Assembly (NCBI RefSeq): GCF_042242105.1
Contig: NC_092017.1
Coordinates: 14,611,932-14,675,931, forward strand
Source: Pempheris klunzingeri
Taxonomy: Eukaryota > Chordata > Actinopteri > Acropomatiformes > Pempheridae
Length of the DNA: 64,000 nucleotides
Direction: 5' to 3'
The notes under the pieces were generated by a model. It did not search any database and had not been told where the DNA came from. It saw only the letters and a program-made list of their open reading frames with translations. Below are positions 48,233 through 59,169 of the stretch, in pieces. The position numbers were made by a program, and so were the translations under genes. Numbering within the stretch: position 1 is the first letter of the stretch; each line of letters begins with the position of its first letter.

Positions 48233-50384
48233 GTGCCTCTCCGAGAATATCAATAAGACTCCTTGGAGAGAGTGTCAGCAGGATGCTTCCCAGGGAGGAG
48301 ACACATGAGGAGAGAAAAAGCAAAGACAAGAGGCAGAGAGGCGGGGAGGAAAAATGGCGGGGGTGTGTTATATATCAATCCTGAAACATGGGGGAAATGT
48401 AGGTGTTGAATGAGGGGTCATTTATATACTGTCTCATGCTGAATGTAGTTTTGCTCTCTCTCTGCAGGTGCTGGGCGTTTAATCGGGCCTCGGGCCTCTG
48501 ATCAAGGATCACTGGCAGATCCCCATCGACCATTTCACCACGATTGTAACTCTAACTTTGCCAAGCTGCACTTGTTACAGAAAATCCTGCCCTGATGCAA
48601 TGTGTGTGAAATGGATATCAAGGAGAAAGACACTAATGATCACACAGAAAAACAAACCAGAAAAAAACCCAAAACAAAACAGAACAGAACTTGAGGGCTT
48701 TATTTCTATTTGAGCAGCGACTGAAAACAATCACTTAGTCTTGCTGTCACCCTCTAATCACTGCGGTCAGCCTCAAGAGGACAATCGCTTATCGCCAACA
48801 CTATGAGTAAGTCTTCCTCTTCCACCCCCTCTTTCCTCTCAGTGCCCTCACTGATGGACGGATACGAGTTTAGAGAAGTGCGAATGGATAATGGGCACAT
48901 CAAGGAAAGCACCCTCTTTCTCAGATTGGAGGGTGATTTCATGGTGCTCATTAAATTCCACTCTTGTCGGAGACCAGAGCCATCATAACTGTCAACTTTT
49001 TGTAGCCTGCCGATGAACAACAGTAAAAGAGAAAGAGGAGGGAAAAAGAATGAGAATGAATGTTTATCTTTCATTCCCATGGATATGAACACTTTATATG
49101 AAACGCGATGGAGCTTAGGATTGTCTGTCTGAGGCTTCACTCAGAGCTGCAATGACATAACAGACCCTGGGTATTCTTATCTTAAGGATGGAGGGAGATC
49201 CTCACTGTCGCTCTTACTTCCTCCCTCCATTTCCCAAAGGCGAAAAAACTAAAGGCCTCCTGAAAAAAGTCCTTATGGGACAGGCGCTCGGAGTGATGAA
49301 AAGATTTTCGATCAAAGAATCCTTTTTTTTTGGTGACTTTGCAGCCTGAGAGTGTTAAGTGCCAAATCTAAATGGCCTGTGAAGTCCGGTGCCCAGGGAC
49401 TGCCTGGCCAACCCTGACACAGCGTCTCCGTAGTGTTTAAAGAGGCACATTTTTTACGGATTTAAGGTGGAACAAGACATGACAACAGCAAGAATTGAGC
49501 ATTGTTGCAATATATACAAGCCACTGCCATCACTGCACGCAGGAGTGAGACAAACAAACATCTGCACACATGTATGCGCACACATTAATGATACGTCTGG
49601 TTTGCTGAGCGGCTGAAAATGAAAAACAAAGACAGACTGCGGCAGCCAACAGCTCCTCAGCCTAATTACAGCAGTTAGACAAGCTACAAAATCATCAACG
49701 AGCTTAGAACAAGGCGGCATCCATTCAATCACAAAGACATGCGGGCAAAAGCTGAGCAAACATGACTCATGGAAATGAAACCAGACCCTACACAGTGCTG
49801 GATGCCTCGTGACAGTGAGGGAGCCTGGGTAATGTACCCAGAGACTCTCACACCCTCCTGCAGGTGTTGACAGCCCTGTCAACCCTGCGTGACAGCCTGA
49901 CTGAGGGACTGAGGTGAAAGACACTGTCCTTTCTGGTCCTCGGAGAATTATTGAAGCTGGGTCAGATGCAGCTGGACAGGCCCTTTATTATCTGGGTTTA
50001 ATTTGCTTTGCCTCATTGAGGTTCAGGGCGGGTAAAGCTGATGTCTGCCATGGAGACACTTCAGCCAAAAGCCTTTTTCCAATTCATTTGGGAAATGGGG
50101 AATATGTGGGATGACAACTCCTACTGGCTGTCGTTTCCATTTAGCGTTTTGATAATGTGGCTGCTGGAGACCTTTGAGACTGATGCAGTGAATAAGGGCT
50201 GAGAAAAATGACTTCCACATCTTGTTCCTACACCTTTGAAGCACAGTGTAACTTCTTAGAGCAGCCAGGTATTGACATTATAATGAAAACTGTTACTGAT
50301 TATTACTAATTTCAACATTAGGGCTACAACTGATGATTATTTCCATTATCACTTTGTCTGTTGAAATATCTATCTCTCTATTGG

Positions 50385-50645
50385 ATGGATTAGCACTAAA
50401 ATTTCATGGTTTGGAAGGATTACCATGAAAGTTGGTACAGATATTCATGTTCCCCTCAGAATGAATCACTCATCAAGTGCCACCCACAAGCCAAAATTAC
50501 AATTTGTCCAAATATACCTGCAAAACTGATGACATTTCCTTCATCCTTGGCTATACTTTTAATATTGTAAACATTATACCTTCAAAACATCAGTTTTAGT
50601 ATTTTGCTTAAACCACCACTGTGCCTTGGTTCAGCCTTATCGAGT
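50385..50645 (+). repeat. Repeat family B, worn copy
   Basis: Contains 'ggattaccatgaaagttggt', 'acagatattcatgttcccct', 'caaaattacaatttgtccaa', 'tgatgacatttccttcatcc' and 'ccaccactgtgccttggttc', in the same order as family B at 28695-29095, but lacking most of the TTAGCATGCTA part. Confidence 0.65.
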
Positions 50646-50844
50646 TGCATGGATGTAAACTCTTTGTTTCATGTGAAATACTGGATCCTTTAAATGAAAC
50701 AAAGTCCAGGAAAATTATTTTGGTTGAACTGCTCATCACTGTGATTAGGGGTTTCATTTAGACAATACTTCTCCTTAAGTAGTTGTAAAAAAACCAAAAA
50801 AAACCCCCCAAAAAAAACAAAACACTGGTTTAGCCTTGTAACTG

Positions 50845-51165
50845 TCAGAAAATAGTATGAGAAAATGTAAATTCATCCACCCATCTATCCATCCATCCGT
50901 TTATCCAGGGTTGGATCGCAGTGGCAGCAGTCTGAGCAACGCCTTCCAGCTCCTCCTTGGGGATCCCGAGGCGCTCCCAGGCCAGATGAGAGACATAAAC
51001 CCTCCAGCAAGTTGTGGGTCTGCCCTGGGGCCTCCTCTCAGTTGGACGTGCATGGAAGACCTCCATGGGGAGGCGCCCAGGAAGCATCCTGACCAGATGC
51101 CTGAACCACCTCAGCTGTATGTGCAGGTTTCACAAAACAGAGAATCTCAAAATCCTCATTTTGGA
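50845..51165 (-). mobile_element. 3' end of a non-LTR retrotransposon (LINE) remnant
   Basis: The minus strand encodes RPQGRPTTCWRVYVSHLAWE, then RLGIPKEELEGVAQTAAT, matching the 'GRPRTRWRDYISHLAWERLG' style C-terminal tail common to fish non-LTR reverse transcriptases. It then runs into GATGGATGGATAGATGG, the short tandem 3' tail typical of such elements (on + 'catctatccatccatccgt' at 50882). The copy is truncated to about 300 bases, as expected for 5'-truncated LINE insertions. Clade is not resolved. Confidence 0.72.
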
Positions 51166-52449
51166 GATACTGGAAATGGTGGATGTTTGGCTTTTTCATT
51201 GATAAATAACTTGAACGCTTTATATTGACCGACTAATTAATTAATCAATGAGCACAATTTCATATTTGTGACATTTGAAAAAAAGGGGAACTAGCTGCAG
51301 TATTTATCGCCTGTGTTGACTCAAACCAAAAAGGAGACAGCTACTGTATACCACACATTCCTCACTTGCTACTTGACATGAACATTTTTGTTTTGCCTTT
51401 TGGCTGCTCGTATTCAGAGTAAATCCGACATGATGTGAGCGTGGCATTAGTTTTCCAAAGGGAAGCATTGAGCGGGATCCAGGATGCAGCCTCTGCATCA
51501 ACTGTACTCACTTATCAGTCAAACTAAAGCTGAGGTGTGACAGGTGAGAAAAAGACAGAAATTGGATACACCTGCAGCTGACGCCCACTCTAACCCATGC
51601 CATCATGCTTCATAAGGAATCAGAGGCCACAGCACCCAAAATATCACCACTCTAATACCTGCTGCCAATCTAGACAGCTTGGTGGATACTGATAACAGCC
51701 AGCATAAAGAGAGAACCAATAAAGAATGTGTTTCTGCAGTGCTTGGCCACCCCAAGTTGCTAAAAAGGCTTTGGCAGAGAGTGCAGAACTTTCCATGACA
51801 CTTCATCGTACAGTGATTGGTTGATGGCAGCAGAAAATGTCACGACTTTCATATTCTTCAGGGATCAGTAGTCACACGGATTGGGGCACTGTGACCCTGA
51901 CAGAGACGACTCCATCAGCACAGAAAATCTTCACTGCTGTGGGATGGAGACGATTACTGAGAACAGCTCTGTTTGCAGAGTTTTGCTGCTCTCTCGCTTT
52001 CTGAACCGACATAAATCAAACCCAAATCATTCACCACAAGCAGCCCTACAAAATGCTCTCCACAATGCCCTCCACATAATATTTATTATTTGACCGTAAC
52101 CTTTTTTCCTGCCGCGTACTCAACATAGTGTGCCGACATTCAGAGGCTTAATTAATATTTTCTAGGTGTTTGAAATACACAAATATTTTTTTTACTTGAT
52201 TTTAGTCCTTCATATTTTCAAAAGCATTAACCTTGGTGACAGAGAGGTCAAAGACACACACCATGTAACTGAGGTGCCCCCAGTTTGAGTTTGGCCGATG
52301 ACCTTTACCATCTGTCCTTCCCGCTGCACCCCTTCCCGTCTCCGTGCTTCTGCTGTCGACTGTTCAATAAATACAAAGTTCCATCAACAGAATATTTCAA
52401 ACGCTTAAAACTGGTGAAAAACTAAACAAACACTGCGAGCAGTTCAAAC

Positions 52450-52690
52450 AGAATTAACTTCAGGCTACAGCTAACAATTATTAATTATTTAACAATTTGT
52501 TGATTATTTCCTCAATTAATCGCTTAATTGTTTGGTCTATAAAAAGTGTCAGAAAATAGTGAAGAAGGTCCATCACAGTCACTCGAAGCATAAGGTGACA
52601 TATTTAAATGGCTTGTTTCGTCTGACTAACAGTCCAAACCTTGAAGATTCAGTTCAGTATCACAGAAAACGGGAAAATATTCAGATTGAT
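52450..52690 (+). repeat. Repeat family A copy
   Basis: Begins 'ggctacagctaacaattatt' and 'cgcttaattgtttggtctat', with 'aaaagtgtcagaaaatagtg', core 'ggcttgtttcgtctgactaa' then CAGTCCAAACC, and 'gaaaacgggaaaatattcag'. Confidence 0.7.
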
Positions 52691-54179
52691 GAAGTTAAAG
52701 ACGGTGAATTTTTGAGTCCAGTATTACAGGTGTTGTTGTATTGGACTGCATTTAAAATCCACCACTTGTGCAGGCAGACAGTGTCTAACGCAATGCAACG
52801 GAGCAACAGAATATATAGAAGTGAATCAACACCTTTCTGACACGGTGGCAACAAAAGCTTAAGACAATAAGCGCCATAAAGGTGGTATTTATTGCACGCC
52901 TGTTGAACTGGATTGGATGATATTGCACTGTGTACACCCTCTGAACGTATTGTATTTGCTTTGCTGCCTTTTGGTAGAACTCCCACGAGTAAAAGGAAAA
53001 TAAAAACCAGCCAATACATGGCTAGAGGGTGGGGGTGTGTACAGGACCACAACCCTACCTTTTCCAGCAGCAGTTTGAATAAAAGCCTCACAACACTGCA
53101 CAGTTGCCAGAAAAACAAAATCACAAGGAGACTGCAGAGCCCTGAGAGAAAATCTGAAAAAAAGCTTTTTGATCATGACCGTGAAGCATTAGGGATGTCA
53201 TTATGAAGGACTTCTTATTGGGATATCTTCAATCAGAGAAACTTTTTTTCCCTCAACAGATTCTCCCCCAGTTGTATGATATAATCCGTCTCCACTTTGA
53301 GAAACAATAGACAACCCTGGTGGTTATATAAGGTACATCCGTGCTTTGTGTTCAGAGAGGACAAGTAACCACTCAAATGAGCTGCACTACTGGAACCACT
53401 CCACTGTTAGGGAATCAACAGCAGGATTTCAGGACAAGTGAACGCAGCAATTTCATCTTTCATCAAGTTCTGTAGTGTTTGTCTCACTCTTCTCTTGAGA
53501 TGTTGCATAACAGAGGAGCTGCTGACTGCTAATAAGAGAGTCGGTGCTGCTTGTGTTCACAGTTGTGTATGGCAGGTGTACATGTCTGCGTAACGGTCTC
53601 CTTGTGCTCGCACTCATCTTGTTCAGTGGCTCCGACATGAGAGCCATAATTGCATCCAAACACGACACACATATGTGAACATGCAGCTTTGGATAAAGTA
53701 GATCTTGACGGTTACATGCTGTCGCTCTCTCATCTTCCCACACAGTCATCATCTGTGTAGACTTGTATAGATCTGCTGAGAAAGGAGGCAATCAGTGGCT
53801 CTCGCTCAGAAACCATGCCCCAGCCTACCCTTATTTAACGGTTTTCTCAGATCTGCCAGAGCCCACTGAACAATTAATAATTAACACATCGGCATATAAT
53901 GGATCTGGGATTAATAATTTAGCCTGCCGATTTGGCCTAAAATAGGCCGGAGGGTAAGAAGAGTCTGCCACTGTGCAACAAGTTGGGGCAAAGAAATGCT
54001 AAAGGGATGCGGGGTGGACGCCCAGCACATACAGTTAGAGAGGGTGCCCGTGAGCTGATGCCGTTCATTTAGGAACATCAGTCACTGTTATGCATGTATA
54101 ATTAGTCTGGGAATACAGTAGCTGCTCTGCTGCCCGAGGCCGGGCCAACACAACACTCACTGACAACGTTTGTTCTAGC

Positions 54180-54560
54180 ATTAAAATTCATAAACAGGTT
54201 TTTTATGCTTACGACTGTGCTGATTTGAAATAACATATACGTGGAGGAAAAAAAGGAATAATTTATTAAAAATAAGAAGACCAGTCTACTCTCGCATCAC
54301 TTCACTTTGACTGCCATGTTCAAGTTTTAATTACATATTATTTACAGTATAATTAGCATCTCAACAGCACAGCACTGCGAATAATGCAAGACCTAATCAA
54401 GGTGCAGACTGGTGCTTGAGCTATGACTGATGTCTGGGTCTATGACATTTTAATTAAGGCCACCATAAGAGCAGGGCACATTATGACTAATTTTCCTCAC
54501 CTCAAGCCCAGAGAGCATAATTTGTTAACTCGGTATGTCAATGGAGTGGCAAATATGAGT
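54180..54560. other. Non-repetitive TAATTA-rich block in the tnfaip8l1 intron
   Basis: Contains several homeodomain-like cores (AATTACA, ATAATTAG, TTTTAATTAAGG, GACTAATTTT) with no repeat structure and no coding frame. Such texture is typical of conserved developmental enhancers, but conservation cannot be judged from one sequence. Confidence 0.25.
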
Positions 54561-55329
54561 GCGCTTGGCTGTAAGAACAGCAGGGATGGAGATCAGTGAG
54601 AACAGAGGGGGACCAATATGAGAGGACATGACTGTGACTAAAGGATGACTCAGGAGGGATCTCAAATGAGTCCAGTCTATTGGCAGACAGCACCGTCCCT
54701 CGGTCTCTTCATTTCAAACAATGCCATGATATTTGCAGGTCATGCAGCTCTGCTCTTTCAGACAAGGCCACATGCTCCGAGTGTTTCGGGTTTCCAGGGA
54801 AACTGGAGGCCACCTGCGTGCTCGGCTGAACTTTGCAGCCTAGTAAAAGCAGGTCAAACACCTCTCTTGTCTTGTCAGTGAGTTACCATGGATTCTCCTC
54901 AGCATGAACAACGGTGTCTGTAGCATTACTGCAATTTCATGCTCTGCCCTCAGTAACACTGCATGGGGAATGTCTGGCAACGTGACTGTATTGTCCTATT
55001 CTAAAAGACACTCCGAGGAGGGGATCCGCACAGATACAGTTACACTGAAATATACATAAACGAGGCTCACCAGCATCTGCTTAATCCTGCTGGGCAATTA
55101 TTGTATATTATCATTTCTCTGTCTTGCAGAATCGCATTGTGCTGAGACTATAATAAAGCTGTTGTGAAGCACAAAGCTATGATTAATGGTGAAAAGCAAA
55201 TACTCATTAAAACCAGCCATGGATGAAATCCAAAAACAAATGGACTTTAATTGTGCTTCTATTGTACTGTATTTCATTTTCACCATAATGCTGTCCAAGG
55301 CAATGGACACCAATTTGGGCATCTTAGAG

Positions 55330-55615
55330 CTACAACGATTATTTTCTTCATCAATTATGATATCGATTAACTATAATCTTTTATATAACAAATCAGAAAC
55401 ACCTGTTATGATTCCCTAAAGCTTATAGTAGCGCCTTCAGATTGTTTTGTCCAACCAGCAGTCCAAAAGCCCAAATGTAAAGTGAAATCAGAGAAAAGCA
55501 GCAAATCCTCACACCTGAGAGGCCGACACTAGGAAATGTTCAATACATTTTGCTTGAAACTTTACTTAACACTTAATCAATGATCAAAACAGTTGCTGAT
55601 TTATTCTACGTCAAG
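55330..55615 (+). repeat. Repeat family A copy
   Basis: Shows 'gagctacaacgattattttc', 'tatgatatcgattaactat', core 'agattgttttgtccaaccag' then CAGTCCAAAAGCC, 'agcagcaaatcctcacacct' and 'gaaactttacttaacactta'. Confidence 0.68.
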
Positions 55616-57121
55616 CTACTCATGGGAAGATCAACTATTCATAATAGTTCTAGGCTGCATCTTTCTACATATTGGCTGACATAAGTGTATATACAGTATG
55701 TGTATGATTAAAGTCCCACAGTTACTCAGTGATAGTGATTTTGGCCCTGCCTCAGCTCAGCGGTTACCATCCATTGCTACCAACAACAAAGACACAAAGG
55801 AAGTCTCGGCTACTAAAACAGAGTAGGTCGAGAAATGGCAAATCATTTCACCGCTGATACAGCCAATGCAAGGAGAGAGGCAAGTCCAAGTCCTGATCCA
55901 AGGCCATAATTCATTTGACATGTCTGTTGAGGCTGTGCATGATAATGTGTGCGGCTACCTGCCAGAGCCCTGGCTGCACAGTGAAGCCATTCATCCACAC
56001 TCACGCCTTGTTCTGGAGAGAGAAGCTTTACAATGTAAACACAGCAATGTGTTACAAAACATATCAGTGTTTGCTAAACATATGTCTCCTCCGTCTCGGT
56101 TTGGAGACGGCTGGATTATAATACACACGGCGAGGAGGCTTATAGGGAGTTTAAACCAGCAGGGATAAAACTATTTTCTTTTAACGTTTATTCTTGTTCT
56201 TCCACGTCTCCTCAATTTCTGGTGAGGTGGTAAATGGAGTAGACACAGTTCACTCACCATAAATGTTAAACATCAAGCGCTTATAAAATATTGTGTCAAT
56301 TCACCACATGAAACATATTCTCTGCACGGTGTACAACAGATTGTTCATCTTTTATCCAATTTCTACAAAAACACAAACATATATATATATAATGGAGCAT
56401 AAAGTATTTCAGTGGTGTCTTGTGAAATTCAGCAAACATTGCTCCAAAGCAAAACTAAAAGTTAAAAACTGAACTTTTTTTTTTTTTCAGTTTTTGAAAC
56501 CAAACACAGCCAAACTTCAGTGTTTTCCATTATTTCTTAATAACCAATAAACCTGATTAGTAATATTAATCATTCTCCTCAAAAAAGAGCATAAACTCTT
56601 AAATGTGTGACCAGTGACACAGATCCTGACAGTACTAGTGGTTAAATATACTTAATAGTTGCAAAATTGCTGCTGTTTTTATTTATAGCGCAACTAACAG
56701 AGCTGTCAGCTAACTAATGAATTCCCAATGCTTTCCCCAATAAGTCAATTACTCATTAATCAACTTAATTGCAGTAATGATCACCTATTATCGCCTACAG
56801 CAGGTCTGTTTAACACAATAAGTCGAGGCCATTTTTGTGGCCAGTCGCTGCTAACTAGCTTCATCATCAAAAATGCTAATTTTGAATCACGACGCTCCAG
56901 AAATTATTCAATCATTTTATATTAAAAGTACAGCCTGTCAGAGAAAAGAAAAACGACCTGGCAGACAGAGCAGAGACTTTTTAAAGCTGATATCAGTCCG
57001 CTGACCGCGGAGAAGCGGGGTGTAAACACGACCAGAGGACCGCGAAGGGATGAGGACCGCGGGCCTCCCCGGCGGTGGGAGGCCGGGGCCGGGGTGAGGG
57101 CAGCCGGACACACGGACTCAC

Positions 57122-57390
57122 CTTTCTCTGGGCCCGGAGGAGCACACACGGCCGAACACGACGCCAAGGTACTCTCAACAAAACCTCTCAAGTCTCCATC
57201 CCGGCAGCGCAGGGGAAAAGTCGCTTCAACATGTTGTTTTTTTTGTTTGTTTTCTGTGTGTTTGTCAGTGTCTGTCGCCGTCGTCCCCTCGCTGCTCCTT
57301 TCCTGTCTCTGTCCGTGTCCCAGGCCACCACAGATGTGTTAATTATTGAAAGACTGTTTTCTTCTTCTCTGTCAGATCGGTTACAAGAGT
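57122..57390 (-). promoter_or_regulatory. tnfaip8l1: Proposed noncoding first exon and promoter of tnfaip8l1
   Basis: The minus strand has a textbook donor, AGAGAAAG|GTGAGT (exon end 57122), in the most CpG-rich stretch of the right half of the window (57000-57180). The minus-strand coding exon of tnfaip8l1 needs a 5'UTR exon, and this is the best candidate seen, 11 kb upstream. The upstream boundary near 57390 is a guess. A plus-strand donor-like GCCAAG|GTACTC at 57168 leaves room for a divergent transcript. Confidence 0.45.
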
Positions 57391-58094
57391 TGGTCGTAAC
57401 TTGATTCCTCCTCCTCCTCCTCCTCCTACTCGTAAAAAAAAGTTTCAAACTTGAGGGGAACCTGTAGATCAGCAGATTGATGTGGGTTTGAGCCAATGAA
57501 GGAGCCACCAGGGGGAAGACCAGCCCAATCAGGCCCAAAAGAAAGGCCCATTCACGGCCAGCTCCACTCCCCCTGCCCCCATTAGGGCTTCCAGCAATTA
57601 TCCATGTCCAGCTCCCAGTCCCAAGGCTGCACATTTCCCAGAGGAAATGGAGCTAAAGGAACAATGAACAGGAACTGAGTGGAGCAGTTTTTATGTCATG
57701 GACTGAATGATATACTGCCTTGTTAAGTTACACAAAATGCACTTCATTTTTAAGTGTACCCCCCTTTTTTTTTTTTTTCATAATTTGCATACAATTGTTT
57801 CATAACATTTAGTAATTAGATATGAGAATACAGAGAGAGAGAGAGAGGTTTTGTCAGCGGATGTTTTTAAGATACAGGAAGTTTTTCCTGGTCCCTGTGA
57901 TGAGGAAACAGGAAAACCCCAGGTCAAAACAGCCTTCTTGCATTGTTGTCTTAACGCTGAGGTAATTTTGTGGTATTGACAGTAAACACTGTAAGTTTTA
58001 GCCCCTCCACACATTGCCAGAAACTTAACTTCACACCTCATTATTATTTATGCAACTGTGCTACTACCTCATAAATTAAGCCTTTAAATATTTA

Positions 58095-58550
58095 CACCCA
58101 GATGTCAGTTTATTAAGTACACCAGGCTCAAACTAATGCAGTCTAATTCAACAGTCCTGCAATAAATCCTCCTTCGTGGAGGTCATAATGTCCAGTTTGT
58201 GTTAAAACTGTTTCAGAGAGGTGTAGATTAAACTGTGCGGTCATTTTGAAGGATGTACTTTGTGGTGCTGTTGAACTGTATTGCATTATGCACAGAGGTG
58301 TTTCTGTTTCTCAGCCTGCCCTCATTGATTTAAATGGGGTGGACAAAGTCTAACACAGCACAGTTCAACAGCAGCACCAACTACATCCTCCAAAATGACT
58401 GTATGGTTGAATCTACACTTCTCTGAAACAGTTTTAACAACAACGGAACATTATCACCTTCATGAAGGAGGATTTATTGGAGGGCTGCCTGTTGCATTAA
58501 AAACTGCATTCATTTCAGTTCGGTGTACCTAATAATGTGGCCACTGAGTG
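58095..58550. mobile_element. Near-palindromic fold-back element (about 455 bp)
   Basis: Two inverted arms of about 200 bases. The left arm has 'cctgcaataaatcctccttc', 'gttaaaactgtttcagagag', 'gtgtagattaaactgtgcgg' and 'gctgttgaactgtattgca'. The right arm carries the inverse: 'cacagttcaacagcagcacc', 'gaatctacacttctctgaaa', 'cagttttaacaacaacgga' and 'gaaggaggatttattggagg'. A short central loop reads 'cagcctgccctcattgattt'. The ends pair CACCCAGATGTCAG with CTAATAATGTGGCCACTGAGTG. A recognisable non-autonomous teleost repeat; class unknown. Confidence 0.85.
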
Positions 58551-59080
58551 TAAGTCTTGTATTGAAAGTCCTGTGTTGCTCTAAGTCTCTATCATATTAC
58601 AATAGACACTCACAGTGGTGATATTGATCTGGTGTGCCCTCTAGTGGTGTAATGTGATTTGTGGGGAAATACTCTGTATGTGCACTGAAGACTCAGTGGT
58701 AAAGATATGAACTGGGCAACAAGTAGGTCAAAATCATAAAAATACAGAAATGAGAAGTGAGAAAAATCTGATGTGGAATTATAAGATGACAATGAAGATT
58801 TTTGTATGTGAATAATTTCATCTTTTTAGATTTGATTTTTCTAAATAATATGACCCTTCAGTGGATAATAGTACCATGTTTATGGCTGCACACACTTTTT
58901 CACCATTACTTCTATGATCTAACTTGGCCAATAAGCCTTCATTTCACCAATCATTTCACGTAGGCTAAGGCCCAAGGGAAGATTTGTGTCTTTTTTAAGG
59001 TAAAAAAAACAATGCTTTCACAAAGTATATTTGATCTATCTTTATAGTTATCTTACTTCTACCTGTGTTTTTGTTGTTGA

Positions 59081-59169
59081 ACTCTACTTCCCAGATTCCT
59101 TTGTAAAAAGCAGGAAGGTGACGTATTTTTGCTACGTGTCAGGAAGTACAGCAGTCAACATGGCGGCGC
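59081..59169 (+). promoter_or_regulatory. cope: Compact housekeeping promoter of cope
   Basis: Within 80 bases of the start codon are a ZNF143-like box (CTACTTCCCAGATTCCTT, 59083-59100), a CRE-like TGACGTA (59119-59125), an ETS-like CAGGAAGT (59140-59147) and a YY1 match, CAACATGGCGGCG, which includes the start codon itself (59157-59169). This is typical of TATA-less genes with very short leaders. Confidence 0.55.

Larger units (their letters stand above)
45933..57121 (-). other. tnfaip8l1: Long 5' intron of tnfaip8l1 (inferred)
   Basis: Bounded by the acceptor just upstream of the start codon (CTTGACGCAG, with a CT-rich tract) and a perfect minus-strand donor at 57121-57116. It contains repeats and CT-rich stretches, listed separately. 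No coding homology was found inside. Blocks at 53820-53950 and 54180-54560 look unlike repeats and are possible enhancers. Confidence 0.5.

Noticed and set aside
48754-49924. Minus-strand frames of 128 and 156 codons
   Set aside because: No domain, no splice sites in phase, and located inside the inferred tnfaip8l1 intron.
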